Notes: generated by a model not told the origin, from the letters alone. DNA of 64,000 nt from Spiroplasma phoeniceum P40 (GCF_003339775.1 NZ_CP031088.1:1364001-1428000), one strand, 5' to 3'; counted from the stretch's first letter, positions 1-9,981 are shown. Program-made: numbers and translations.

Positions 1-516
1 ATACTGTAAAACAATACTATTAGGTATTTTTTGATTTAATATAATATGAAAATGGACTGCTCCACGTTTTTGATACTCATAAGTATACATATATTTTAAA
101 ATTCCTTTATGATGTTTAGAACGAATAGGATTGTTTCATCAACGATTTATATTATTAAAAAATAACTTTAAATCATTTTTACATTTTTTAACATCTTTCT
201 CATTAACGGCATAAGTTAAAGTTAGAAAACTTAAATTTTTACAATTTCAAAAATTTTCATATGCTTTGCGAATACAATTTCCTTGCGAGCGAATACGACT
301 ATTCCATAATTTTTTATCATTTTTTCCAGTATTTTTAACTCCCATTTTATTACGAGGATTATTATTAACTAATTCTAATGGTAAAACAATATTTTTAACA
401 TAATTACCATAGAATACTTTTTTTAAATAATATTCTTTTTTAACATAATTTAAAGCATTCATAATTACATTATGACCTTTATTTTTTAAATTATCGTAAA
501 TAAAAACATTATTCAT
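1..516 (-). CDS. HUH rolling-circle replication protein of a plectrovirus, 3' end outside the window
   Basis: With UGA read as Trp the frame stays open for 172 codons from the ATG at 516 to the window edge. A hydrophobic strand FLTLTYA (motif 1 of rolling-circle Reps) precedes RGAVHFHIIL, the His-hydrophobic-His metal-binding HUH motif 2. The catalytic Tyr motif would lie beyond the edge. Such proteins nick the plus-strand origin of SpV1-like single-stranded DNA viruses and of many plasmids. A clear ribosome site (GGAAGGAG) lies about 10 bases before the ATG. The gene is divergent from a transposase relic. Family membership is inferred from the motifs and the viral context. Confidence 0.75.
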
Positions 517-639
517 TTTTATAAACTCCTTCCAAATAAAAAAACACTAAATTACATTAATAAAAGTTCCGCTCAAAGAAACTATAAATAGTTTGAAACT
601 TTCAATATAATTCAGTGTTTATATTTGAAAGTTATTTTT

Positions 640-794
640 ATTGTAATATATTATTTTTAATTTTGCAATATTTATTTTAATGATGTGCAGTTGTGTTAGT
701 TAATATATAATTGATTTTATCATATATCAATTATATATCAATTATTTTGTATTAAATATTAATTTTATATATTTTTGATGGTAGGTGTAAAGTA
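640..794. promoter_or_regulatory. Divergent AT-rich control region with the AATTGATATA repeat block
   Basis: This region lies between the divergent Rep and transposase genes. It contains a block of overlapping direct and inverted AATTGATATA-type repeats at about 708-745. The same block, inverted, recurs at 16690-16745 and 18990-19035, each time in front of a provirus lipoprotein gene. A weak ribosome site (GGTAGGTG) precedes the transposase ATG at 795. I infer a viral promoter or operator; no transcription data are available. Confidence 0.45.
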
Positions 795-1883
795 ATGAAA
801 TATATTATTAATAATTTTAATTTGTTTGATTTACAAGCAAAATTAAAGAGTTTTTTAAGTAAAAATTATAAAAATAAATATTATAAAAGAATAAAGCAAA
901 AAATATTTTCATATATTAATTTGTGTAATAATTATTATAATGGTAATTTTTTGTTGAAAGATTTAATTAAAAAATATTTTAAAAATAAGTTTTCAACTTT
1001 TTATTATTGAGCGAATAAAATTTTAATTGCATATAAAAATAATGATTTTGCTGAATTATTATTAAAGTCAACAATTCCTAATAATATTAATTATCAATAT
1101 AGTGATGATATTCGCAAAATTATTTGTGATTTATATTTTGAATATTGTAATAAACATGCTGTTGGTGTTTTATCTTTGTTTTATAATTTAAAAAAAAAGA
1201 ATTCATGGAGAAGAATTAAAAAATAAAGCACCAAAAAATTTGAAAACATTTTTTCGTTGACTTAAAAAAGATGAAAGATGATTAAAAATAAAAAATAAAA
1301 TTAAAGAAATTAAAAAACAACATCCAAGATATGAAGTTAAAGAAATAGGTTTATTACAGATGGACGCTAAATATTTTGCACCAAGTGAATTTTCAGTTGA
1401 TAAAAGTATTATGTTTATGATTTTATTGATGAAAAAACAAGATTAGCATTAGGATATGTTTATGATAAATTAAGTATTGATAATGCTATTGCTGCTGTTA
1501 AAAAAGCAATTAGTGATTTTAAAAATATATTTGGTGTTAAAATAACACGAATTAGAACTGATAACGGTTCTGAATTTATTAATAATTATCGTAATAATCA
1601 AAAAATTAGTGTTAAAAAGACTAATTTTACTCAATTTTTAACAGATAAAAATATTTTGCATCAAACAACACCAGTTCGCTCTCCACAGTCAAACGGTAAG
1701 ATTGAAAGATTTCATCAAAATTATACTAAATTATTTATATTTGAAGAAAAAATATTAAATGCAGTTAGTTTACAGAATAAATTAAATGATTATTATTATT
1801 TTTATAATTTTGAAAGAGTGCATAAGTCTTTAAATTTTCAGACACCATTTAATTTCTTGAATAGTTTAAGTTTAATTAAATAA
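795..1883 (+). pseudogene. DDE (rve integrase-core) transposase, copy A, two compensating frameshifts
   Basis: The 363-codon gene matches the copy at 17859-18944 codon by codon. A one-base gain in the A run near 1190-1199 throws it out of frame, and a one-base loss near 1405 (four A instead of five after GTTGAT) restores it. The catalytic triad is visible in the corrected reading: Asp in LLQMDAKYF, Asp in RTDNGSEF and Glu in QSNGKIERFHQ. Downstream of the second lesion the core reads cleanly to FNFLNSLSLIK. The stretch between the lesions is scrambled, so no active enzyme is expected. It belongs to the provirus block at the left edge. Confidence 0.8.
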
Positions 1884-2158
1884 TTTTAAATTATTAAGTT
1901 TTTGTGTTTAAACTAAATAAGTTTATTATATTTTAATTAATTAATAATATGTAAATTAAATCATAAAATATGTTATTAAAATAATAAAATATGTATTTAT
2001 TAATTAAAATTAATAAATTATTTTTTAGTGTGTTTTAATGTGGATAAAATAAAAGAAAAATTAAAATATTTTTAATTTTTTTAAATTTATGGTTGATTTT
2101 TGTAATTTTTATTATATTATTTAATTAATAAAGATTTGTTGCACTTCATTTTACATAA
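1884..2158. repeat. Plectrovirus terminal repeat, right border of the left provirus block
   Basis: This stretch is non-coding and AT-rich. Bases about 1884-2040 are repeated inverted at about 17690-17858. Bases about 2070-2158, ending in TGCACTTCATTTTACATAAT, are repeated inverted at 15519-15612, where the second provirus begins. Chromosomal sequence with the ldh terminator starts immediately after 2158. The shared edge marks the virus-chromosome junction of both insertions. Related edge sequences occur near 42961 and 52005. Confidence 0.65.
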
Positions 2159-2190
2159 TTCAAAAGAAAAAAATATTATAAATTTAAAAT

Positions 2191-2210
2191 AAAAAAAGAC
2201 TTAAAAAGTC
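2191..2210 (-). terminator. Rho-independent terminator of ldh
   Basis: Read on the minus strand, a GACTT/AAGTC stem is followed by seven U, 15 bases after the ldh stop. Confidence 0.7.
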
Positions 2211-2224
2211 CTCCTAAATATTAA

Positions 2225-3181
2225 TTATTTTAATGATGCAAGAGCAACATTTAAAGCTTCATGTAATTGTGTCGCTGATTTTTCAAATTTAACTTGCTCT
2301 TCTTTTGTTAATTTTCACTCAATAATTTCTTCAATCCCATTAACACCAATAACTGCTGGTACACCAATGTAAGTTCCGGTAACATTATATTCACCTTCAC
2401 ATTTTGCACCAATTAAAAAGGTTGATCTTTCATCATTTAAAATTGCTTTTGCAATTGATGATAAACATACACCAATTCCATAAAAAGTTGCTTTTTTTAA
2501 ATCAATGATTGTATAAGCCATTTTCATCATTTGTTGGTGCATATCTTCTAAATCTTTTTCTGTTAATTTTCCTTCTGCCACAAAATCAGCAATTGATTTT
2601 TGCATAATTGAAGCTTTTGATCAAACAGAAACTGATGAATCACCATGTTCACCCAAAACATAAGCATTAACACTAGCTGGGGCAATGTTTAATTTATTAC
2701 CAACTAATCTTCTTAAACGTGCTGAATCTAAAGTTGTTCCTGAAGAAATAACTTTATTTTTTGCATAACCAGTTACTTTTTGATAAACTGATGCCATAAC
2801 ATCCACCGGATTTGAAGCAATTAGCGTAACACCCTTAAAACCTGAGGCTTTAATTTTTAAAGCAATATCTTGCATAATTCTTGCATTATCAGCAACCATA
2901 TCTAATCGTGTTTCACCATCTCGTTGTGGTCTTCCTGCTGTAATAACAATTAAATCAGCATTTTTACAATCACTATAATCACCAGCTTTAATTGTACTAA
3001 AACGATTTTCTAAAACAGAAGTTGCATCTGATAAATCAATAGCATTCCCTTCTGCTGCTTGTCGAAACGCATCAATTAGCACATAATGTTGTGCAATCCC
3101 TCTGTTCATTGATGAATATAAAAAGCTGTTTCCAACCATTCCACATCCAACTAAAACTACTTTTCTCGTTGAATTTTCCAT
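2225..3181 (-). CDS. ldh: L-lactate dehydrogenase
   Basis: This 318-aa NAD-dependent enzyme reduces pyruvate to lactate and regenerates NAD+ for glycolysis in the cytoplasm. The N-terminal Rossmann motif GCGMVGNSF, the substrate region ITAGRPQRDGETR and the active-site His in GEHGDSS are present, and the length is normal for the family. One Trp is UGA, which splits the frame under the standard code. The start has AAAGGAGA seven bases upstream, and a TATAAT -10 lies at 3223-3228. It is monocistronic with its own terminator. Confidence 0.95.
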
Positions 3182-3324
3182 ATTTCTTCTCCTTTTAAAA
3201 ATATCCTACTTTATTATAGCAAAAAAATAAAAAATTTTTTTAAAAAGATTCAAAATAGATGAGTTTTTATAATTAAAATTGTAAAAAAGATATTTTTTAT
3301 TATAAATTCTGTTTTTTTCTTTTT

Positions 3325-3516
3325 CTACTTTACATGACAATAAATTAATAAATATCAATGGTAATTAGGTGTTTTACTTTGAAATAGTTTATCATTTTTG
3401 CAAACCATATACCAAAATCAAATTTGTTTTCTTTCACACTTTATAACACATTCATTTATTATTAAGGGAATGTTACTAATATTTATTAAAAATAATATTT
3501 TTAATAGTGCTTTCAT
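3325..3516 (-). CDS. Small secreted-type protein of unknown function
   Basis: This 63-codon ORF starts with a strong ribosome site (AAGGAGAA) and a hydrophobic N-terminus (KALLKILFLINISNIPLI). That resembles the signal peptides of the common Spiroplasma MKKLLxLLxVLTIS leader proteins but lacks their usual small-residue cleavage site. The rest is rich in Cys, Trp and Tyr. It lies just after a CRISPR-like repeat pair, on the same strand. I do not recognise a family. It could be a truncated leader-type lipoprotein; coding status rests on the ribosome site and frame only. Confidence 0.45.
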
Positions 3517-3541
3517 AAATTCTCCTTTTTATTTTGAATTT

Positions 3542-3643
3542 TAATTCTATTACTATAAAATGACAGCGGACTAAAACGATTATTAAATATTCAAACAATT
3601 AATATACGTTATATTCTACAATAAAATGACAGCGGACTAAAAG
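3542..3643 (-). CRISPR. Two-repeat CRISPR remnant, type II geometry (36-nt repeats, 30-nt spacer)
   Basis: On the minus strand repeat 1 covers 3643-3608, the spacer 3607-3578 and repeat 2 3577-3542. Repeat 1 ends in AAC and repeat 2 begins GTTTTAG, the classic edges of type II repeats. The 22 bases after the first position are identical in both (core TTTTAGTCCGCTGTCATTTT). Repeat 2 diverges in its 3' third, as terminal repeats often do. The 66-base period is exactly 36+30. It follows directly a Csn2-like relic on the same strand, which is where type II-A arrays sit. With only two units, chance duplication cannot be excluded. Confidence 0.6.
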
Positions 3644-3670
3644 TCAAATTTACTATACCAAAAAAAGATG

Positions 3671-4622
3671 TTAATTAAATAATCAATTACATTTATCAAA
3701 AAAAGTTTTTGCTACATTATCAACAATAATATTAATATCTAAATTTTTTAAAAACAAATATACAAAAATAAAATTAGCCTTAGTTACTTCTAAGCATAAT
3801 TCTGGTTCTTCTAAAGCAAATGTATTATGATCTGAAATTTTTAATGATATTTTATCTCAATAAATAATATGTAAAATTAATAAAATATTATTTTTGATAT
3901 AATTATTTTTTTTCATAAAGAACATCATCTTCTGTTAAAACATAACTTAAATCCTTTACAAAAATTTCATAATCAATACTATCCGATTCTGAAAAAGCAT
4001 AAATTGCAATTGTTTTAATAATAATTGAATTAATATTTTCAAAAGAAAATATCTTATTATTTTTTAAAAAATACACTTGCTCAATTTTTTCAAAGAAAAA
4101 ATTAAACAAAACAGGACAATTGCTAACAATTATAATTACACTTTTCTCTCTTAATAAATTTTTAACTTCATTAACTAAATTTCATAATGATTTAATTGTA
4201 CCAAACAATTCTGGTTGATCTAAAATAAACACCAAAGGACCTAATTTATCTTTTAAATCACTATATTTTATTAAAATATTCAATAATAATATTCGTAACT
4301 GATATGAACTATACTTTGCTGAATCAATTATTGCATTTTCTAAATCATAAAGATCAAATTTTAATAATTTATCAACAATTCCTTCCACTGATAAATTTGA
4401 AAAATTAGATTTTAAAACCAATTCACTACTAATAATTTTAGTGTTGCTTGAAATTAAATCTGTTTCTAATGAAATTAAATCAAATAAAGAATTTAATTTT
4501 TGTAATAACTCAACAGTTTCATTATATTTATCATTATTTAAAATAATTTCATTAATTGCCTTTATTAATTTATTTTGAAAATTAGATGTTTTTTTTAACT
4601 TAATTTCTTCAAGCAAATCCAT
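3671..4622 (-). pseudogene. Csn2-like relic (type II-A CRISPR adaptation protein), truncated and frameshifted
   Basis: The main frame runs from 4622 to a UAA at 3903 (239 aa). A one-base slip in the A8 run near 3905-3912 opens a second frame that continues to 3671. The protein is mostly helical, then shows a degenerate Walker-B-like strand (LVFILDQPEL) followed by a strand VIIIVSNCP, the layout of the degenerate P-loop fold seen in Csn2 and in ABC-type ATPases. It is the last gene before the CRISPR-like repeats, as csn2 is in type II-A loci. No cas9, cas1 or cas2 is left. Its upstream end is cut by phage sequence near 4650. It could instead be a relic of an AAA/ABC ATPase. Confidence 0.45.
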
Positions 4623-4651
4623 TTTATCTTTTAAATAAATAATTTGATAGT

Positions 4652-5568
4652 CCCCAACTGATACTAATCATAAAGATCGACCAATTATGTTAAGTGAAGC
4701 AGATGCTAAATATGTATGAAAAAATAGTATGTTTACATCTAATACTTTATCAATTATTCCATGATCTAGTACTGAAAAAAGTGGAATATGACAAATTGAA
4801 ATATCAAGAGAATTATTAGCAAATTATATTGATAATTATATAAAAAATATTTCCATTAAAGTTGATAATAAAAGTATTATATATAATTCTAATAATGAAT
4901 TATCAGTTCCTTTTGATAATGATACGATTTATTATGAAAATAATGTATGAAAAGCAAAACAAGGCGGTGTTATACCATCTGATGTTATTAAAGATAGTGA
5001 TTTAAATAAAGATTATATTGATAAAGAAGATGGAAAATATATTGTTAAAAAAGCACAAAGTGGTAGTTCAATAACAGTTAATGCCCCATTACATCAAAAA
5101 GATGATAGTAGTTTAGAATTATTATTATCAAATGACTTTGATATTGAAAATAATAAATTATCTTTAGATAAAGGTTTAACAGATACTATTGAACAAGTAA
5201 TAAAATGAATATTTGATATAGGTAAAAAAATAAAATGAGAAAAAGTAAGTATATCTTATACACCTGATAGTGCTAAGTATATTGATATTCCTGAATTTTC
5301 AGAAGAATATCGTTATCAAGTTTGATTATCACCAACTAATCGTAAAGGTGCTGAAGGTATGTTATGACTTGAACCACCTTATTTTACAGAAACAAAAGAA
5401 AATAAAACTTTATCTAAACATCAAGCAACTTGTTTTATTGATGATTTCGATAAAACCCCTTATAGTATTGCTTTATATAGTGCTAGTGGTCGGGTTTATT
5501 TAACTAATGGTTCAGAGGGTTCTAATATACCAATTAATAGTGTTCGTATTTTTCGACAAGAGGTGTAA
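4652..5568 (+). CDS. Phage structural (tail/baseplate-like) protein, probably N-terminally truncated
   Basis: The frame opens after a UAG at 4649-4651. The first ATG is at 4687, giving 293 aa, but codons before it (SPTDTNHKDRPI) also look protein-like, so the true N-terminus is probably missing. Seven or more UGA codons are read as Trp. The protein is rich in Asp, Asn and Ser with beta-like repeats and no membrane segment. It is followed three bases later by a membrane protein gene, a typical phage late-gene arrangement. A short similar fragment (VPFDND) is at 17530-17575. The exact role is inferred, not recognised from a catalytic motif. Confidence 0.55.
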
Positions 5569-5570
5569 AT

Positions 5571-6170
5571 ATGATAGATAAAGAAAATATTATTATTAAA
5601 AATGAAAATGGTACTTATTGACAAAGATTAGGTTTTGAACAAAGAAATCCAAGTCAAAGTTTTAAAGCATGAAAAAATCGTAAGTTTTTAAAATATGATA
5701 AATATCCATTTCATATTAAAAAAGCATATATTATGCGATATAATGCTTTATCAATTTTATATCATACCCCATTTTTAAGTTTATATGGTTTATTTTTTAC
5801 TAGTTTACATTTTAATTGAATACCAACATTAGAACCAGTTAAAGAGTTTATGTTTGGTCAACATGATATAACTGATGGTGGTTTTTTTGGATATGCTGGG
5901 ATTGTTATATCATATCCAATATTACATGGTACTGCTTGATTGACAACAAAAATACCTAAAATACCAGCAATTAAATTACCAATTGGTAAATGTTTAGAGC
6001 AAGTTTATAAAATACCAAGTTATATCTTATATTTAATATTATTTGGTTGATTAATATTTCGTAAATATCTTAAAAAACATAATGTTAATATTTGTCATAA
6101 TTGTAAACAAACAATAGAACAAGTTGAAAGTTGAAATCAATATTGTCTTAAAAAAAGATGAAATAAATAA
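5571..6170 (+). CDS. Phage-type membrane protein with a C-terminal Cys cluster
   Basis: This 199-aa protein starts at an ATG preceded by GAGGTG, which is also the end of the upstream gene, so the two are translationally linked. Residues 1-60 are charged, then hydrophobic stretches follow at about 60-85, 110-135 and 155-175. The tail has the pair CHNC and a further Cys. Seven UGA-Trp codons confirm the mollicute code. I do not recognise the family. Position after a structural gene suggests a phage envelope, holin-like or entry function, which is only inference. Confidence 0.6.
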
Positions 6171-6174
6171 CATT

Positions 6175-6205
6175 TAAAAAAATAACCAATTAAGGTTATT
6201 TTTTA
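6175..6205. terminator. Convergent terminator hairpin
   Basis: AAAAATAACC pairs with GGTTATTTTT across a 6-base loop. It lies between the plus-strand phage genes and the minus-strand phage early genes and overlaps the end of the latter. Confidence 0.7.
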
Positions 6206-6381
6206 TTTGTTTTTAAGATAATTAAATTCTTTTCACCATATTTATTGATTAAATATTCTCAGTCTCAGGTTGAATTTATATTTACATCTTCAACATCAAT
6301 ACCAGTTATATATTCACCAAGGAGATTTTTACAAGGGCGATTACCTTTTTCAGAACGATAACATAAAATATATTTATTCAT
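6196..6381 (-). CDS. Small phage protein, unknown function
   Basis: This 61-aa ORF begins MNKYILCYRSEKG and has two Cys and two UGA-Trp codons. It overlaps the end of the upstream RHH-like relic by eight bases, as in a compact phage operon with the methyltransferase. No motif is recognised. Coding is supported by the mollicute-code frame and the tight spacing. Confidence 0.45.
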
Positions 6382-6538
6382 TATCGTTTTTTCCTTTATT
6401 GTTATTGTGTTTTATATAAAAATTAATAAGATGTTCTATTCGTTGTGAATTGGTATATAATTCAGGTAATTAATTTCAAACTTTTTCTTGTTTTTCATTT
6501 AAGTAAACATTTATATTACGAATTAATTTTCTTTTCAT
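6374..6538 (-). pseudogene. Ribbon-helix-helix-like small regulator with an in-frame UAA
   Basis: ATG at 6538 with AGGAGA upstream gives MKRKLIRNINVYLNEKQEKVWN, then a UAA, then LPELYTNSQRIEHLINFYIK in the same frame. The beta-strand plus two-helix pattern is that of small phage RHH (CopG-like) DNA-binding proteins of about 54 aa. One base change (AAA to TAA) explains the stop. It lies between the methyltransferase and a small ORF on the same strand. Confidence 0.5.
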
Positions 6539-6568
6539 AAATAATCTCCTTTAAAAAAATAATGTAGT

Positions 6569-7252
6569 TTAAATGTTATTTAATCTTTGTTTTGCTAATT
6601 TATAATATTTTTCATTAATTTCTATCCCAATTCAACGCCGACTTAATTGTTCACAAGCAATAGCAGTTGTTCCACTCCCTAAAAAACAATCTAATACAGT
6701 ATCGCCAACTTTACTATGTTTATTAATTTGTAATTTAATTAAATTAATATCTTTAACAGTAGGGTGTTTTATATTTCCTATAAATTGATTATTACTATTA
6801 GTAATTTGATAAATAGTCTGCATATCTTGATTTCAAACATTACTATAACTAATTGGGTTTTTGTAAATATATAAACATAATTCTTTATCTTTACGATAGA
6901 TATTATTACTAGGTGCATCATTTGTTTTTTTATAAATTATTAATTCAAACTTTAAATTATAATTTTCTATTTCAAATAAATAATCTTTTAATTGTTGTTT
7001 TGATAAATAAATTATAAAATTTGGTTTTTTAATAATTCGCATTCATTCTTTAAAATATGATGGTATATCAAAACTACTAATAAATTCACCTTGTAAAAAT
7101 TCAAGTTCCCTTTTACGAATTTGATATTGAATATTAGAACAATTAGGATCTTGTATTTGTTTTAAATTATATTTAATATGCTTTTCTTTATTTTCTAATT
7201 TTTTAGCAATATCTGGATACACCGAAACTTCTTTTGAAACATTAAGTAACAC
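6569..7252 (-). CDS. Phage DNA methyltransferase (N4/N6 amino-MTase fold), 5' part missing
   Basis: The 227-codon frame contains the SAM-binding motif I (TVLDCFLGSGTTAIACE), and after it the motif II region RRWIGIEINEKYYKLAKQRL. The EWMRIIKKPNFIIYLSK stretch is what normally follows the catalytic DPPY motif. No DPPY or NPPY is visible and the frame is open upstream of the GTG at 7252 with no clear ribosome site, so the catalytic part has been lost by deletion. Circular order (motif I near the C-terminus) is the beta class. It belongs to the same phage fragment as 4652-6538 and is probably inactive. Confidence 0.6.
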
Positions 7253-7301
7253 CTGAAAAATAGCTATTCAAAGTATTATTATTATTATTATTTTATAATT
7301 A

Positions 7302-7603
7302 ATGCTAGGAATTATTTATTGAAACTTAGTTACTAATCGATGAGCAACAATTTATGAAATTAATATAAGTCAAAAAGAATATGCTGCTTCAGTTAGTTTA
7401 ATTTCATTTATTGCTTTTTCCCCGATGCTTGATTTTGACAAATTGATTCTCTCTTATTAAAAAATTATGGAACCGAAGCCGGCTATCTTTCTAATAAACT
7501 AGCTAACCAAATTAGTTTAGCAATTATTACTGCAATTGGTTTATTCGCAGCAATTAGTGGTTTTGTTTTATTACTAATTTTGCAAAAAGAAAAAAAGCAA
7601 TAA
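7302..7603 (+). pseudogene. C-terminal remnant of an MFS-type transporter
   Basis: The two last membrane segments of a transporter can be read: GIIYWNLVTNRWATIYEI, then FIAFSP, a one-base slip near 7433, then ISLAIITAIGLFAAISGFVLLLIL and a lysine-rich tail. The pattern fits mollicute major-facilitator proteins. The first ten or so helices are missing. It lies directly against the truncated phage methyltransferase, so the phage insertion or a later deletion probably removed the rest. Confidence 0.55.
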
Positions 7604-7625
7604 ATTATAATGTTGCTTAATTATT

Positions 7626-7668
7626 AAATTAAAAATGGTGTTGTTATTCACAACACCATTTTTAATTT
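7626..7668. terminator. Bidirectional terminator, long hairpin
   Basis: An 18-bp stem (AAATTAAAAATGGTGTTG and its complement) with a short loop and U runs on both sides lies between the convergent MFS relic and the membrane protein gene. Confidence 0.85.
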
Positions 7669-7671
7669 AAC

Positions 7672-8889
7672 TTATTTCTTAACTTTCTTTTGTGACTTAG
7701 TTGCTTTTTTTAGTCGACGAAGGTTATGAACTTCAACTAGTGTAATCTCTGTTACTTTTTCACGACCATTAAATAAAATTAAGCCGACAGTCAAACAAAA
7801 GACCGGACCAATAATTCAAATTCAAGTAAAGAACATTAAAGTAATCATTAATAAAGCACCAACTAGTCGTGCTCCAATTTTACCTTTTAAAGCAAAAATA
7901 AAGCAAAAAATAAAACCAATTAAAGCAAAAATTGCAATACAAATAAAGGCAATTAAAACCCGACTATCAATGTTATAATGTTCAATAAAATCATATCTTA
8001 TCATGGATTCAATATTAGAACTTTGCTGAGGAAAAAAATTATCATAAATAAGTGCCCTATCAAGAACAATAATATCAATGATAATATTAAAGACTAAAAC
8101 AATAATTCCTATAATAAAACCAGTGATGGTAACCTTATTAGTTTTCATCACATATTGAATTGGAACAATTTTAACATTTTTGTTCCGATAATAACGGAAG
8201 TACAATAAATTATTAATGAAGATATAAAAATATTGCAATGAAACTGCAACAACACAAATTACCACTAATGCTGTGGCAACCATAAAATCACCACCAGGTT
8301 CAAAATAATTTAAGAAAAAATATGGAAAAAGAGTTCTAGGGTCTTTGCCATCTAAATGTCGATAAGTTCCTCGCATTAAAATGATTGTTAAATATGCTAC
8401 CATATATAACATAATTAATCATAAATACTTTTTGTGATGTTCTTCATAATGATAATAATGATCACCAGCTGTTAAAACATAACTTGTAATCATTATAACT
8501 GGCATCACTAAATGTAAAATAACTGTTGCCACTCAGTGATAAGGACGATATTGTGCTGCTTGATCTTTTTGACCAACAATACCAACTCAAAAAACTAACA
8601 TTGTAATTGTAATGTACGTTGTAACTGCTAATTGAATCACATAGTGTGGTTTTGTATTTTTAAATTTTGATTCAAACAAATATAAGAAAAAATATAGAGC
8701 AACAATATAATTTGTTTGCGTTGTAAAAAAAGAATAATAATTTGAAATTCTTTCACCATAACCTAAGTATGCAAATTTTGGTTGTGGATAATAAATTGCC
8801 ATGATTAAATCAAGCAATAAAAATAAACTTAAAATAATTAAAGCTTCCAAACGTAAATAAAAATGGACGCGAGGATTTCACTTGAACAT
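7672..8889 (-). CDS. Polytopic membrane protein, Pr6Pr-like, unknown function
   Basis: This 405-aa protein has about nine hydrophobic segments. It includes FFTTQTNYIVALYFFLYLF near residue 60, a hallmark of the six-helix Pr6Pr/FAR-17a-like group, followed by the pattern GTYRHLDGK and FFLNYFEPGG. A second, shorter family member is at 41220. The C-terminal 50 residues are basic and probably cytoplasmic. The start has GGAG nearby and no alternative. Substrate and function are unknown in mollicutes. Confidence 0.75.
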
Positions 8890-9081
8890 TGTATAACTCC
8901 TTTAACATCAAATCATATAATATACATTTTAGTCATTTTTTAGGTAAAGTACAAGTAGGCATTATTATTTTATTTTTCATAATTTCCTTACTATTTTACT
9001 AAATTTAAATCTATTTTTTAATTTTTTTTCTTCTAACACCAAAAAGTGATAAAATTATAACTAATAAAAGGAGGATTTGAA

Positions 9082-9912
9082 ATGTTTAATTTTAATAGTG
9101 AAAAAATAAACCAGTTGGTTGTAAATTATATTAATTATACTGTTGATCCAAAGCATGATAATGAACAACAACAAAATAAACTTGATAGTAACAATTTCTT
9201 TTATCAAATTGATACTCGTCAATTAAAAAAAAGTATTAATGGTGTTATTAGTTCGCATCTAGCAACATCAGAACAATTTGCAAAAGCTGGTGAAATTATT
9301 GATGAATATTATTCAGAAAAAACACCATTTATTTGGTGTACAATTACAGTTGATAATAACCAAGCAGAAAGTTCATTTTTTGAAAAAAATGGTTTAACAT
9401 ATTTGCAAACTGGAATTGGAATGATGATTGATTTAAAAACTTTTACCGCAAAAAGTGAATTATTGAAAAACGAAAAATTTAATCCGATAACTGATCTAAC
9501 AATGTTTTGCGAAGAAAAAAAACCCAAATTAATAACTACAACAAACCTTAAAATTATTAGTGATGCTGATTTACCATTAAAAGATTTACCAACTTCACAA
9601 CCTAATCCTACATTAGATCAAGTTAACAATCTTTGCTATGCTGTAACCTTAACTAAAGATGAAACACCAATGACAACTGGGATTCTCTTTTTTGAAGCAA
9701 CAATCGCTGTAATTAGAATTACTGACAATGATGATAATTCTGAAAATAAAAAGAAAATGTTAATGCATTTATTACACCAAGCAAAAAAAGCAAATTACCA
9801 AACTGTTGGTATTGTGGTACCAGATAACCAAGTTGCTTGGTATCAAAAACTAGGTTTTGAACCACAAGATTTATATTTTAACACTTATGTAATGCATTAC
9901 TCACAAGAATAA
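9082..9912 (+). CDS. GNAT-family N-acetyltransferase
   Basis: This 276-aa protein starts after a near-perfect AAGGAGG site. The C-terminal half has the GNAT pattern: a central strand (GILFFEATIAVIRI), a helix with the acetyl-CoA region (KKKMLMHLLHQAKKANYQTVGIVV) and the closing NQVAWYQKLGFEPQ. The N-terminal half is less clear and may be a second, degenerate GNAT domain (SSFFEKNGLTYLQTGIGMMI looks like another closing strand-helix). It would transfer acetyl from acetyl-CoA to an unknown amine. A TATAAT-like promoter lies about 30 bases upstream. Confidence 0.7.
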   Translation: MFNFNSEKINQLVVNYINYTVDPKHDNEQQQNKLDSNNFFYQIDTRQLKKSINGVISSHLATSEQFAKAGEIIDEYYSEKTPFIWCTITVDNNQAESSFFEKNGLTYLQTGIGMMIDLKTFTAKSELLKNEKFNPITDLTMFCEEKKPKLITTTNLKIISDADLPLKDLPTSQPNPTLDQVNNLCYAVTLTKDETPMTTGILFFEATIAVIRITDNDDNSENKKKMLMHLLHQAKKANYQTVGIVVPDNQVAWYQKLGFEPQDLYFNTYVMHYSQE

Positions 9913-9925
9913 TGTTTTCTTAAAT

Positions 9926-9975
9926 AAAGGGGAAAAGAAAAAGTAGAATCATTCTACTTTTTCTTTTCCCCTTTT
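9926..9975. terminator. Bidirectional terminator, very long hairpin
   Basis: A stem of more than 20 bp (AAAGGGGAAAAGAAAAAGTA with its complement) separates the convergent GNAT and MBL genes. Confidence 0.9.
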
Positions 9976-9981
9976 AGAAAT

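Noticed and set aside
3542-3643. One of the two CRISPR-like copies being a tracrRNA anti-repeat
   Set aside because: Both copies face the same way; an anti-repeat would be inverted relative to the repeat.
5270-5503. Plus-strand 77-aa hydrophobic ORF
   Set aside because: It lies in another frame inside the phage structural gene, which reads through UGA codons in the correct frame.
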